DNA from: Agrococcus terreus
GTDB taxonomy: Bacteria; Actinomycetota; Actinomycetes; Actinomycetales; Microbacteriaceae
DNA length: 64,000 bases
Direction: 5' to 3'
Assembly (NCBI RefSeq): GCF_014645235.1
Contig: NZ_BMLM01000002.1
Location: 418,696 to 482,695, forward strand
Part shown: positions 50,332 to 59,025 of the stretch, piece by piece
Position numbering within the stretch: the first letter of the stretch is position 1
Layout: each line of letters begins with the position of its first letter
Position numbers and translations under genes: made by a program
The notes under the pieces: model-generated
The model's database searches: none
Seen by the model: the letters and a program-made list of their open reading frames with translations, nothing else
What the model was told of the DNA's origin: nothing

Positions 50332-51378
50332 TCACGGCGGTGCGCCCCCGCACGGCCCGAACGGGGCCGTGCCTGCGTCGTCCAGTGGCACGGGGCCGGC
50401 GCACGACCAGGCCACCGCGCCCCGCCCGGTGGCGGTCGCGAGCACGTCGACGACCACCTCGACCTGCTCGCCCGCCCGCTCGGCGGCGCTCCCGATGCGC
50501 CCCGCGACGCCCCCGTCCCCGGCGAGGCCGAGTGAGCTCCAGGTGGTCTCGCCGAGACGGGCGTCGAGCCCGCGCGGCGCGGGCACGCACGCGCCCGCAT
50601 CGCGGCACGCGGCGAGGTGGAGCGCCGCGAGGTCGACCATCGCAGGGAGCGGGGAGCTCGCGCCCGCCAGCTGCATCGCCACCGGGTTCGTCACGGTGCT
50701 CGGATCGCCGTCGACGGCCACCCGTGCCGGCGACAGCGTCCAGACCGCTGCACGGGCGGCGTCGGTCAGGTACAGGCCCGGGTAGAGCAGCGACGCTCCG
50801 CGCACGGCGAGCGGGAGGCCGGCGATCGACGGCCCGACGCCGAACACCGGCTCGGCCTCCAGCGCGACCGGCTCGGCCAGCGACGTCGTCAGGCGCCAGC
50901 CCTCGGGCGTCCGCTGGGCATCGATCGCGCGGCGGACGGGCCCGTTCCACGCGCGGTACGCGACCTGGACGGTGGCGCCGTCGCCGCCGACATCGACCCG
51001 GCGCACGACGGCGTCGGAGATCCGCACCGCCGCGCCGAGCACCGCGTCGACCAGCAGCGCCTCGTCGCCCTCGACCGGCACGAGCGCCGTCGCATCCGCG
51101 GCGCGGCCGTCCTCGATCGCGTCGAGGTACTGGGCCGCGAGCCGGGCGACGGCGTCCGAGTCGGCGGCTCGCGCGTCTGCGGCCGCGCGCTGCACCATCG
51201 CCGAGGCCCCGGCACCCAGGAGCAGCGCCACCGAGGCGACGATGCCCGCGATCAGGCGCGCCCGCCCCCGAGGAGCCTCGGAGCCGTCGTCGATCGGCGA
51301 GCGCGCCGCCCGGGCCGCGCGGACGGATGCGCGGGACGACTCCCGCGGCATCTCGAACTCCGGCATCCGCGTCGGCAC
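50332..51378 (-). CDS. MPEF-motif single-pass membrane protein, paralogue 3
   Basis: 348 residues: MPTRMPEFEMP, linker, helix (LIAGIVASVALLLGAGASAM, near 45), then AIEDGRAADATALVPVEG, LLVDAVLGAAVRI, WRLTTSLAEPVAL, SLLYPGLYLTDAARAAVW and CRDAGACVP. GTG 51378 is preferred to the one at 51402 because it aligns with the start of paralogue 2. It is the first of three head-to-tail copies. Divergence between the copies is high outside the motifs, so the duplication is not recent. Confidence 0.68.
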   Translation of the reverse strand: MPTRMPEFEMPRESSRASVRAARAARSPIDDGSEAPRGRARLIAGIVASVALLLGAGASAMVQRAAADARAADSDAVARLAAQYLDAIEDGRAADATALVPVEGDEALLVDAVLGAAVRISDAVVRRVDVGGDGATVQVAYRAWNGPVRRAIDAQRTPEGWRLTTSLAEPVALEAEPVFGVGPSIAGLPLAVRGASLLYPGLYLTDAARAAVWTLSPARVAVDGDPSTVTNPVAMQLAGASSPLPAMVDLAALHLAACRDAGACVPAPRGLDARLGETTWSSLGLAGDGGVAGRIGSAAERAGEQVEVVVDVLATATGRGAVAWSCAGPVPLDDAGTAPFGPCGGAPP

Positions 51379-51453
51379 GCCTCCATGATCGCTCGCGCGC
51401 ACCCGGAGCGCGAGGGGTCGATCGTGCCGCTGATGGCCGTCGAGGGCTCGGGC

Positions 51454-51795
51454 TCAGACCGTCTCCGACAGGGCCGCGAGGAAGCCCCAGCCGAACGAGG
51501 AGGCCGCGCCGAAGAGCACGAGGCTCGCCAGCGCGAGCGCCGCGCCGAAGGCACCGGTGCGGCGACCTCGGCGCGAGGCGAGCGCGACGCAGCCCGCCAC
51601 GACCGCCGCGACGCCGAGGAGCGTCGCCGCGACGATGCCTGCGATCACCGCCCCCAGCTCCCCCGGTCGCGGGGCGAAGAGGTAGCTGAGCTGCTGCGCG
51701 AGCGAGAGGGCCTGCAGGAGCGCGGAACCGCCGAGCAGCCAGAGCGACAGCGGGCCGAGCCGGGCGCGGTCGAGGCGGCGGACGGCGGAGGGCAC
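51454..51795 (-). CDS. Small membrane protein, unknown
   Basis: 113 residues with three hydrophobic segments (LSLWLLGGSALLQALSLAQQ, VIAGIVAATLLGVAAVVAG and FGAALALASLVLFGAAS). The GTG lies 6 bases after TACGCT, so a leaderless transcript is likely. It is not similar in layout to the MPEF-motif proteins beside it. No family is recognised. Confidence 0.6.
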   Translation of the reverse strand: MPSAVRRLDRARLGPLSLWLLGGSALLQALSLAQQLSYLFAPRPGELGAVIAGIVAATLLGVAAVVAGCVALASRRGRRTGAFGAALALASLVLFGAASSFGWGFLAALSETV

Positions 51796-51801
51796 CGGGC
51801 G

Positions 51802-51807
51802 AGCGTA
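51802..51807 (-). promoter_or_regulatory. -10 box of leaderless promoter, membrane protein at 51795
   Basis: TACGCT on the minus strand, 6 bases, then GTG at 51795. Confidence 0.45.
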
Positions 51808-51862
51808 CGCGGCGATCGGGCGAGGGCCGGACAGGCGCGCTGTCCGCGCATCGCCCGCCGCG

Positions 51863-52195
51863 TCAGCGCAGGATGCCGAGCGCGAAGCCGATGACGAGGA
51901 ACAGCACAGGGTTCGAGACCACGAGCAAGCCGCCCGCGATCGCCGCCATCGTCACGTTGCCCGCTCCGCGCCGCGCGGCGGCCGTGATCGCGAACGCGAC
52001 GGCGAGCAGCGTCACGACGCCCCACACCGGCAGCACCCAGACGACGAGGCCCGCCAGGCCCGCGTAGCCGATCACGAACGAGAGCAGGAAGAGCGCGCCG
52101 CAGACCACCGCGGCGACGAGCGCGAGGATGCCCCAGACCGGGCTGCGTCGGCGGCCAGCGGGCGTGCGCGTCTCGACGACCCAGGGCAGCTCCAC
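51863..52195 (-). CDS. Small membrane protein, unknown
   Basis: 110 residues with three or four hydrophobic segments after a short polar N-terminus (MELPWVVETRTPAGRR). The layout (polar start, then GILALVAAVVCGALFLLSF and later TAAARRGAGNVTMAAIAGG) resembles DUF4190-type small membrane proteins, but I cannot assign it. The GTG start is preceded at 6 bases by CAGGAT, a weak leaderless-type box. It is divergent from menC. Confidence 0.6.
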   Translation of the reverse strand: MELPWVVETRTPAGRRRSPVWGILALVAAVVCGALFLLSFVIGYAGLAGLVVWVLPVWGVVTLLAVAFAITAAARRGAGNVTMAAIAGGLLVVSNPVLFLVIGFALGILR

Positions 52196-52256
52196 GCCGC
52201 CATCCTGGCAGGCGCCCGGCGGCCCCGCGACGCGGCGCGCGTGGGAGCATGGCCGC

Positions 52257-53228
52257 GTGGACCTCGACCTGGAGCGGCTCGCCGACCGCATGCACGTCGT
52301 CTCGCTGCCGCTCGCGACGCGCTTCCGCGGCGTCGACGAGCGCGAGGTGGCGCTGTTCTCCGGCCCGGCCGGCTGGGGCGAGTGGAGCCCCTTCCTCGAG
52401 TATCCGCCCGAGGAGGCGGCACGCTGGCTGCGCGCGGCGCTCGAGGACGCGGACCTGGAGCGGCCCGCGCAGGTGCGCGCATCCGTGCCGGTGAACGCCA
52501 CGCTGCCCGCCGTGGAGCCCGCGCGCGTCGCATCGGTGCTCGCCCGCTACGACGGCTGCCGCACCGTGAAGGCGAAGGTCGCCGAGCGCGGACAGCTGCT
52601 CGCCGACGACGTCGCGCGCATCGCCGAGGTGCGGGCGCTGCTGCCGGATGCGCGCATCCGGGTCGATGCGAACGGCGGCTGGAACGTCGACGAGGCCGAG
52701 ACCGCGATCCGCGCGCTCGAGCGCTTCGACCTCGAGTACGTCGAGCAGCCGTGCGCGAGCGTCGAGGAGCTGGCCGAGCTGCGGGGGCGCGTGCACCGGC
52801 TCGGCATCCCGATCGCCGCCGACGAGTCGGTGCGGCGGGCGGAGGATCCGCTGCGCGTCGCCCGGGCCGGCGCCGCCGACCTGCTCGTCGTCAAGGCCCA
52901 GCCGCTCGGCGGCGTGCGGGCGGCGCTCGCGATCGTCGAGGAGGCGGGGCTGCCGGCGGTCGTCTCGTCGGCGCTCGACTCGAGCGTCGGGCTGTCGATG
53001 GGGGCCGCGCTCGCGGCGTCGTTGCCCTCGCTGCCGCACGACTGCGGGCTCGGCACCGGCGCGCTGCTCGCCGCCGACGTCGCGTCGCCGCCGCTCGTGC
53101 CCGTCGGCGGCGCCGTCTCGCCGGCCCGCGTCGCGCCAGACCCGGCCCTCCTCGCCTCCCTCGCCGCACGGCCCGCTCGCGTCGACGCCTGGCGCGCCCG
53201 CCTCGCCGCGACCCTCCCCCACCTCTGA
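52257..53228 (+). CDS. menC: o-Succinylbenzoate synthase
   Basis: 323 residues of the enolase superfamily. Key sites are TVKAKVAERGQ (KxK base near residue 103), RIRVDANGGWNVDEA (first metal Asp near 140), LEYVEQP (Glu near 166), AADESV (Asp near 191) and VVKAQPLGG (second Lys near 214). It dehydrates SHCHC to o-succinylbenzoate. The N-terminal capping domain is short, as usual in actinobacterial MenC. GTG start, ahead of which GAGCAT lies 6 bases away. Confidence 0.92.
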   Translation: MDLDLERLADRMHVVSLPLATRFRGVDEREVALFSGPAGWGEWSPFLEYPPEEAARWLRAALEDADLERPAQVRASVPVNATLPAVEPARVASVLARYDGCRTVKAKVAERGQLLADDVARIAEVRALLPDARIRVDANGGWNVDEAETAIRALERFDLEYVEQPCASVEELAELRGRVHRLGIPIAADESVRRAEDPLRVARAGAADLLVVKAQPLGGVRAALAIVEEAGLPAVVSSALDSSVGLSMGAALAASLPSLPHDCGLGTGALLAADVASPPLVPVGGAVSPARVAPDPALLASLAARPARVDAWRARLAATLPHL

Positions 53229-53238
53229 CCCGCGCTGG

Positions 53239-53303
53239 TCTCAACCGGGTCAGTGGTCAGCCGACGGGATAATGCCCCCGGCCGACCATAGGACCGGTTG
53301 GGA
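53239..53303. repeat. 65-bp palindromic element, left copy
   Basis: Outer 18-base arms (starting TCTCAACCGG and ending CCGGTTGGGA) match in inverse at about 14 of 18 positions. It agrees with the right copy at 54233-54297 at roughly three quarters of positions. It lies just upstream of the DUF559 gene. Confidence 0.7.
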
Positions 53304-53363
53304 TCTCCACAGACCGCCTCCTGCCGCGCGTGCGCGTCGGCTGGTGCCCTGCAGAGTGCGCGC

Positions 53364-54230
53364 ATGGACTTGGTGGAATGGATGCGCGCGACCGGCGGGC
53401 TGTGCACGGTGCAGGCGGCGCGCGACCGCGCGAGCAGTGACGAGATCGATGCGATGCGCGGAAGCGTGCTGTGGTCGCCGCTGCGAGGCTGGCTCGCGCT
53501 CGCCGGGATGCGCGACGAACGCACCTGGGCGCTGCAGCACGGCGGCGTCGCGACCTGCGTCACCGCCTTCGCGCGCCATGGGATGTGGGTGCCGCACGGA
53601 CCGCAGCACGTGCATGTCCGCGTCAACCGCGAGACGCACAGCGCCAGGGTCGCCGCTGCAGCGAGCGTGCCCGGGATCGTCCTGCACCGGATGCACCTGC
53701 GGCTGCCTGACCGCAGGCCGGGACACGGCGTCGACGTGCCCCTCGCGGCCCTCGCCGTCGCGTCGGGCTGCGTGTCCGCCGACGATCTCGTGGCGGCGGC
53801 GGACTCCGCGCTCGCGGCCGGTCTCATCGGACGAGACGATCTGCGAGCGCTGGCAGCTGCGCTCCCGCGTCGTCGCCGACGAGGTCTCGAGCGTGCCTCT
53901 TCGCTGTCCGGATCCGGGACCGAATCGGCCTTCGCCGCCGTGCTCCGCCGTGCAGGCATCGCGTTCGCTCAGCAGGCCGAGCTCGTGCCCGGCGAGTACG
54001 TCGACTTCCTGATCGGCACGTCGCTCGTCGTCGAGATCGACTCGCAGCGCTGGCACGGGAGTCCGGATCAGCAGGCTCGTGATCGGGCTCGGGACGCCGC
54101 ACTCACTGCCCTGGGCTACCGCGTGCTCCGCTTCACCTATGAGCAGGTGCTGTTCGAGCGCGAGCGCTGTCTGGCCGCGATCCTGGCGATCGTGCGTCGT
54201 GACGGGCACCGACGCAGGAGCTGGCGTTGA
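53364..54230 (+). CDS. DUF559 (Vsr-like) nuclease-domain protein with AbiEi-like N-terminus
   Basis: 288 residues. The N-terminal 90 residues look like a winged-helix AbiEi-type antitoxin domain (WMRATGGLCTVQAARDR, then SVLWSPLRGWLAL). The C-terminal DUF559 domain is of PD-(D/E)XK type: GEYVDFLIGTSLVVEIDSQRWHG (Asp and Glu near residues 216-226), RDARDAALTALGYRVLRFTYEQV. ATG 53364 is preferred to the GTG-type extension at 53298. It is flanked by paired 65-bp palindromes. Substrate and partner are unknown; no adjacent toxin gene is seen. Confidence 0.78.
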   Translation: MDLVEWMRATGGLCTVQAARDRASSDEIDAMRGSVLWSPLRGWLALAGMRDERTWALQHGGVATCVTAFARHGMWVPHGPQHVHVRVNRETHSARVAAAASVPGIVLHRMHLRLPDRRPGHGVDVPLAALAVASGCVSADDLVAAADSALAAGLIGRDDLRALAAALPRRRRRGLERASSLSGSGTESAFAAVLRRAGIAFAQQAELVPGEYVDFLIGTSLVVEIDSQRWHGSPDQQARDRARDAALTALGYRVLRFTYEQVLFERERCLAAILAIVRRDGHRRRSWR

Positions 54231-54232
54231 GA

Positions 54233-54297
54233 TCTCAACCGGGTCTGTGGCCGCCCGAGGGCACTATCCCCTCCGCCGACCACAGAACCGGTTGAGA
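54233..54297. repeat. 65-bp palindromic element, right copy
   Basis: Arms of 18 bases (54233-54250 and 54280-54297) are inverse copies at 17 of 18 positions. The element begins 2 bases after the DUF559 stop and ends 10 bases before the end of ccsB. It could fold into a strong hairpin in RNA or DNA. Confidence 0.75.
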
Positions 54298-54306
54298 AGC
54301 GCGGGG

Positions 54307-55227
54307 CTAGAGGCCGCTGTAGGCGTGGAGGCCCTTGAAGAAGAGGTTCACGACCGTGAAGTTGAAGAGGACGGCGACGAAGCCGACGAGCTGCAGCCAC
54401 GCGGAGCGCGAGCCGCGCCAGCCGCGCGTCGCACGGGCGTGGATGTAGCCGGCGTAGACCACCCAGATGATGAAGGTCCACACCTCCTTGGTGTCCCAGC
54501 CCCAGTAGCGGCCCCACGCGTGCTCGGCCCAGACGGCGCCGGCGATGAGCGTGAAGGTCCAGAAGATGAAGCCGATGACCGAGACGCGGTACGAGAGGTC
54601 CTCGAGCTGCGTCGACGACGGCAGCGACCGCAGGAAGCCGCCGGCACGCCGCTCCTTGAGCAGCTGCAGGATCGACAGGCCGGATCCGAGCGCGAAGAAG
54701 CCGGTGGCGAGCGTCGCCACGAAGACGTGGATGACGAGCCAGTACGACTGCAGCGCCGGCGGCAGCGGGATCGGCTCGACGTAGAAGTTCACCGTCGCGA
54801 CACCGAGGAACGCGGTCGCGAGGCCCGTGATGTAGACGCCGAGGAACGTGAGGTCGCGCCACAGCCGCGACAGCACGAACACGCCGACGATCACGGCGAT
54901 GCCGGTGAGCGCGAACTCGTACATGTTCGCCCACGGCACGCGGCCGGCGGCGACGCCGCGGAGGACGACGGACGCGACGTGCAGCGCCCAGGCGAGCACC
55001 GTGAGCACGAAGCCGATGCGGGCGCCGCGGCCAGGGCCGATCGCCACGGGCTCGGCGGGCGCCGACACCGCCGGGCCGCCGGCGCCGACGAGCTCGTGCG
55101 CCGGCACGGGCCTGGCGGCCGAGCGGCGCGCGACGTCGACCGCGAACGCGACGAACGCGACCGTGTAGACGGCCATGGCCGAGTACACGAGCAGCAGCGA
55201 GAGCGCGTCGAGGGCGGGCGTGTTCAT
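54307..55227 (-). CDS. ccsB: Cytochrome c biogenesis protein CcsB/ResC
   Basis: 306 residues with about eight membrane helices. The heme-handling WWD-type motif reads WAEHAWGRYWGWDTKEVWTF near residue 230, and conserved histidines occur in VIHVFVATLATG. With ResB it carries heme outwards and attaches it to apocytochrome c (System II). It follows resB with an ATGA-type overlap (55224-55227) and also has a TAGGAT box 6 bases before its own ATG, so it may be read from an internal promoter. Confidence 0.93.
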   Translation of the reverse strand: MNTPALDALSLLLVYSAMAVYTVAFVAFAVDVARRSAARPVPAHELVGAGGPAVSAPAEPVAIGPGRGARIGFVLTVLAWALHVASVVLRGVAAGRVPWANMYEFALTGIAVIVGVFVLSRLWRDLTFLGVYITGLATAFLGVATVNFYVEPIPLPPALQSYWLVIHVFVATLATGFFALGSGLSILQLLKERRAGGFLRSLPSSTQLEDLSYRVSVIGFIFWTFTLIAGAVWAEHAWGRYWGWDTKEVWTFIIWVVYAGYIHARATRGWRGSRSAWLQLVGFVAVLFNFTVVNLFFKGLHAYSGL

Positions 55228-56981
55228 GCGTCGATCCTACCGTCGGGGCCTCGCCGGGCGGCGGGGCCGGTGGCGTCGGAGCGGGGCTCCGGGGTGGTGT
55301 CGGAGGCGGATGCGGCGGCGTCCGCGTCGGGGCGCGCGGAGGCATCCGAGCGGGATGCGTCGGCGCCCGGTTCGGGATGCGCCGAAGTCTCGGAGCCCGC
55401 CTCCGCCTCGTCGCCGCCGATCCGCCTCGCGAGGTCGGCGACGGCACGCTCGAGCGTCGGGTCCTCGCCGCGCGCGAGCCCCGCGAGCTCGAGGCGCCCG
55501 CCCGCGGCCTTCACCCACATGCGGCGGCGCGGGATGAGCAGCGACGCCAGCAGCGAGACGAACAGCACGATCGTGATCCAGAGCACCGGCACCTGCGTGA
55601 CGTCCTCGTGCACCTCGATCACGCCGTAGCGCTGCACGTCGGCGAACTCGATCGTGCCGAGGCCTCCCGGGATCTCGGCCGTCTCGCCGAGCGCCATCGT
55701 CAGCTCGTCGGCCTCCGCGTCGCCGCCCGCGATGGGCGTCAGGTCGTCGGTGTCGAGGGCGTAGACCGAGCGCGGCACGCCTGCGTCGAGCCCGAGGTCG
55801 CCGGTGAAGCCGCGCAGCGACAGCACGGGGTTCAGGAGGTCCGGGTAGATGGAGGCGAGCGCGCCGGTCTCGAGCTGGCCGGCCGACGGGTAGAAGAAGC
55901 CGAGGAGGCCCAGCTGCTCGTCGAGGCCGTCGGGCACCTTGAGCACGCCGAGGCTCGTCATCATCGGGTCCTCCTGCGCGAGGAACGGCGTGTACTCGTC
56001 GAACACCACCTCGCCCTCGGCGTCGCGGACGATGACGCGCGGCGCGTACCCGTTGGAGATGAGGTAGAGGTTGGCGCCGGCGATGCGCAGGGGCTCGTTG
56101 ACCTTGATCTGACCGGGCCGCGCCTCCTGCCCCGGCTCGGTCACGGTGACGCTCGCGGTGAAGTCGAGGGGTGCCCCGATCGCGTTCGGGTTCTCCATCT
56201 CGTACACGACGTCGAGGTCGTCGAGCGAGAGCGAGAACGGCTCGAGCGCCCCCTCGTCGAACCAGCGGCCCGACGTGAACGTGTCGTACGACGACTGCGC
56301 GTTCGCGAAGGACCGCCCCTCGACCACGAGCCGCTGCCCCTGGTAGCCGAAGCCGGATCCGATGCCGACCACGAGCAGCAGCGCGAGCATCGAGATGTGG
56401 AAGACGAGGTTGCCGGTCTCGCGCAGGTAGCCCCGCTCGGCCGAGATCGAGTCGCCGTAGCGGGCGGTGCGGTAGCCGAGCTTCCGCAGCACGCCGTCGG
56501 CGCGATCGAGGTCGGAGGCGTCGCCGGCCACGGTGCGGAAGCCGACGAGCCGCGTCAGCCGCGCGGGCGTCCTGGGCGGCTGCGCCCGCATGGCGCGCCA
56601 GTGGTGCGCGAGGCGCGGGATGACGCAGCCGACGAGCGACGTGAACAGCAGCAGGTAGATGGCCGAGAACCACGGGCTCGAGTAGACGTCGTGCAGCGAG
56701 AGCGCGTCGTAGAGCCAGACGAGCTCGGGGTTGTCGGCGCGCACCTGGATGACGCCGTTGGGGTCGGAGGATCGCTGCGGCACGAGGCTGCCGGGCACCG
56801 CGGCGATGGCGAGCAGCAGGAGCAGCACGATGGCCGTGCGCATCGAGGTGAGCTGCCGCCACAGGAACCGCAGCCAGCCGACGAACCCGAGGCGGGGGTT
56901 GCCGCCGTCGCCCGCCGCCTCGGGGGCGGCGTCGATGTGGTCGCTCGGCCGGAGCGGGTCGGACTCAGACGATCGTGACAA
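55224..56981 (-). CDS. resB: Cytochrome c biogenesis protein ResB
   Basis: 585 residues. Three N-terminal helices (MRTAIVLLLLLAIAAVPGSL, WFSAIYLLLFTSLVGCVIPRLAHHW and NLVFHISMLALLLVVGIG), a large external domain of about 250 residues and a last helix (LWITIVLFVSLLASLLIPRRRMWVK) give the ResB plan. The C-terminal 70 residues are Asp/Ser/Ala-rich and variable. The TTG start at 56981 overlaps the end of ccdA by 17 bases. The start is uncertain, as no clear ribosome site exists. Confidence 0.9.
   Translation of the reverse strand: MSRSSESDPLRPSDHIDAAPEAAGDGGNPRLGFVGWLRFLWRQLTSMRTAIVLLLLLAIAAVPGSLVPQRSSDPNGVIQVRADNPELVWLYDALSLHDVYSSPWFSAIYLLLFTSLVGCVIPRLAHHWRAMRAQPPRTPARLTRLVGFRTVAGDASDLDRADGVLRKLGYRTARYGDSISAERGYLRETGNLVFHISMLALLLVVGIGSGFGYQGQRLVVEGRSFANAQSSYDTFTSGRWFDEGALEPFSLSLDDLDVVYEMENPNAIGAPLDFTASVTVTEPGQEARPGQIKVNEPLRIAGANLYLISNGYAPRVIVRDAEGEVVFDEYTPFLAQEDPMMTSLGVLKVPDGLDEQLGLLGFFYPSAGQLETGALASIYPDLLNPVLSLRGFTGDLGLDAGVPRSVYALDTDDLTPIAGGDAEADELTMALGETAEIPGGLGTIEFADVQRYGVIEVHEDVTQVPVLWITIVLFVSLLASLLIPRRRMWVKAAGGRLELAGLARGEDPTLERAVADLARRIGGDEAEAGSETSAHPEPGADASRSDASARPDADAAASASDTTPEPRSDATGPAARRGPDGRIDA
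55234..55239 (-). promoter_or_regulatory. -10 box of internal leaderless promoter, ccsB
   Basis: TAGGAT on the minus strand, 6 bases, then ATG at 55227. It lies within the last codons of resB. Confidence 0.5.
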
Positions 56982-57738
56982 CGGAGGCGATCCATCCCTG
57001 GAGCTGGTACATGAGGGCGTTCCACGCGCCGCTGACCATGAGCAGGCCGACGGCGACGAGCATCGCGCCGCCGGCGACGTTCACGGCGCGGATGTGGCGG
57101 CGCAGCCAGCCGACGGCGCCGCCGGCCCAGCCGAGCCCGAGGGCGATGGCGAGGAAGGGGATGCCGAGGCCGAGTGCGTAGGCGAGGCCGAGCACCGCGC
57201 CCTGCCAGGCGCTGCCGGTGGTGACGGTGAGGGCGCTGATCGCGGCGAGCGTGGGGCCGGAGCACGGCGTCCAGCCGAGCGCGAAGACGACGCCGACGAG
57301 CGGCGCCGACCACATGCCGCCGGAGCGCACCTGCTGGGGCTTCCACATCCGCTGCAGGAACGAGAACTGGCCGACGAACACGAGGCCCATGACGATGAGC
57401 ACCGCGCCGAGGATGCGCACGAGCAGGTCGCCGTGCTGCAGCAGGAAGCCGGAGACGGCGCCGACGATCGTGTTCGCGAGCACGAAGACGAGCGTGAAGC
57501 CGGCGATGAAGAGGCCGACGCCGCCGACGAGCCGCCCCCGCCCGGCATCGCGGTCGCCGACGAGCGAGCCGACGAGCCCGAGGTAGCCGGGCACGAGCGG
57601 CAGGATGCAGGGGCTCGCGAACGAGACGAGCCCGGCGAGCAGCGCGATGGGCACCGAGACGAGCAGCTGGCCGCTGAGGACGGCGCCGGCCGGGTCGAAG
57701 GACGCGAGCGCCAGCACGGCGGGCAGGAGCGCGCTCAC
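56965..57738 (-). CDS. ccdA: Cytochrome c biogenesis thiol transporter CcdA
   Basis: 257 residues with six helices. The two redox-active cysteines are in FASPCILPLVPGYLG (near residue 44) and LGWTPCSGPTLAA (near 158). It passes reducing equivalents from cytosolic thioredoxin to the outside thioredoxin-like protein so that apocytochrome heme-site cysteines stay reduced. The ATG overlaps the stop of the thioredoxin-like gene (57735-57738). Confidence 0.93.
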   Translation of the reverse strand: MSALLPAVLALASFDPAGAVLSGQLLVSVPIALLAGLVSFASPCILPLVPGYLGLVGSLVGDRDAGRGRLVGGVGLFIAGFTLVFVLANTIVGAVSGFLLQHGDLLVRILGAVLIVMGLVFVGQFSFLQRMWKPQQVRSGGMWSAPLVGVVFALGWTPCSGPTLAAISALTVTTGSAWQGAVLGLAYALGLGIPFLAIALGLGWAGGAVGWLRRHIRAVNVAGGAMLVAVGLLMVSGAWNALMYQLQGWIASVVTIV

Positions 57739-58307
57739 CGCGCGAGCTCCTCCTGGAGGAGCGTCGAGAGGATGCTCGTGTCGCTCACGGCGCCCGAGAC
57801 GCGCGCGGCGACGCGGCCCTCGCCGTCGAGCACGAGCGTCGTCGGCACGGCGTTCGGCGCGACGATCCCCGAGAACGCGAGCTGGGCGGAGGAGGTCTCG
57901 TCGTCGAGGATCGACGGGTACTCGATGCCGAACTGCTCCTCGAAGGCGAGCGCCTGCGCGGCGCCGTCGCGGGTGTTGACGCCGATGAAGTCGACCTGGT
58001 CGCCGAACTCGGCGTGCAGCTCGGCGAGCACGGGAGCCTCGACGCGGCAGGGAGGGCAGCCCGCGTACCAGAAGTTCACGACCGAGACGCCGTCGAGCGA
58101 GGCGGAGTCGAACTCGCCGCCCTCGGCGAGCGGCCCCGTGAAGGGGGTGGGCGCCTGCCGCTGGTCGGGCACGATCTCGGTGATGAGGCCGTCGCCGGCG
58201 ATGTAGCCGGCGTCGCCGACCTGGCCCGCGACGCCGTCGGCGCTCGAGCAGCCGGCGAGGGCGAGCGCGGCGACCGCGACGGCGGCGCCGATGCGGAGGC
58301 GGCGCAT
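57735..58307 (-). CDS. resA: Membrane-anchored thioredoxin-like lipoprotein (ResA/TlpA type)
   Basis: 190 residues. The lipobox LALAGCSS (Cys near residue 20) anchors it outside. The redox motif is FWYAGCPPCRVEAPVLAEL (CxxC with CPPC, near residue 82), and the cis-proline loop AVPTTLVLDGEGRV is present. It should reduce apocytochrome c before heme attachment, with CcdA as electron source. The start overlaps the stop of the phosphatase gene (TGATG). Confidence 0.91.
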   Translation of the reverse strand: MRRLRIGAAVAVAALALAGCSSADGVAGQVGDAGYIAGDGLITEIVPDQRQAPTPFTGPLAEGGEFDSASLDGVSVVNFWYAGCPPCRVEAPVLAELHAEFGDQVDFIGVNTRDGAAQALAFEEQFGIEYPSILDDETSSAQLAFSGIVAPNAVPTTLVLDGEGRVAARVSGAVSDTSILSTLLQEELAR

Positions 58308-58960
58308 CACACGGCCCCCGCGTCGATCGCGTCGACCTCGGCGGCGGGCTCGGCGTAGCCGACCTCGACGAAGGCGTCGCCGCGGCGCTCGAGGCTCGTG
58401 ATCGACGACAGCTGGCAGCGGCGCCGGCGCGGGTCGTGCCAGAGCGGCTCGCCCGCGAGGTGGCGGTGCACGATCCAGATGGGCGACTGGTGCGAGACCA
58501 TCACGACGTCGCCGTCGTCGGCCGACTCGTCGAGCTCGCTCCAGGCATCCTCCATCGCGGCGACGACGCGGTGCGCGATCGCGCGGTACGGCTCGCCCCA
58601 CGAGGGCCGGAAGGGGTTGCGCAGGAGCGGCCACGCGCTCGGGTGGCGCAGCGCGCCGGAGGCCTCGAAGGTCTTGCCCTCGAACTCGTTCGTCGGCTCG
58701 ATGATCCGGTGCTCGGTGCGCACGTCGAGCCCGAAGCGGTCGGCCCACGGCTCGGCCGACTGCTGCGCGCGCTCGAGCGGGCTCGCGACGAGCCGCACGA
58801 CGGGTCGCGCGGCGGCGCCGTCGGCGAGGTGGTCGGCCGCGAGCGCAGCCATGCGCTGACCCCGCTCCGAGAGGCGGAAGCCGGGGATGCGCCCGTAGAG
58901 GATGCGATCGGGGTTGTGGACCTCGCCGTGGCGCACGAGATGGATGCGACGGGCGGGCAT
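58307..58960 (-). CDS. Histidine phosphatase family protein
   Basis: 217 residues with the branch signature HLVRHGEVHNP near residue 7, GRIPGFRLSERG, the SPLERAQQSAEP block near residue 60 and a second catalytic His in VVMVSHQSPIWIVH near 162. It removes phosphate from an unknown substrate; family members include phosphoglycerate mutase-like enzymes. It begins the resA-ccdA-resB-ccsB unit, as commonly found in actinobacteria. The ATG at 58960 lies 7 bases after TAGGCT, so it is leaderless. Confidence 0.89.
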   Translation of the reverse strand: MPARRIHLVRHGEVHNPDRILYGRIPGFRLSERGQRMAALAADHLADGAAARPVVRLVASPLERAQQSAEPWADRFGLDVRTEHRIIEPTNEFEGKTFEASGALRHPSAWPLLRNPFRPSWGEPYRAIAHRVVAAMEDAWSELDESADDGDVVMVSHQSPIWIVHRHLAGEPLWHDPRRRRCQLSSITSLERRGDAFVEVGYAEPAAEVDAIDAGAV

Positions 58961-58967
58961 GGCCTCC

Positions 58968-58973
58968 AGCCTA
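58968..58973 (-). promoter_or_regulatory. -10 box of leaderless promoter, phosphatase-resA-ccdA-resB operon
   Basis: TAGGCT on the minus strand, 7 bases, then ATG at 58960. Confidence 0.55.
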
Positions 58974-59025
58974 CCGAGCGTTCCTATCAATCGTTCAGGT
59001 CGCTCAGGCCTGGCACCATGGCCGG

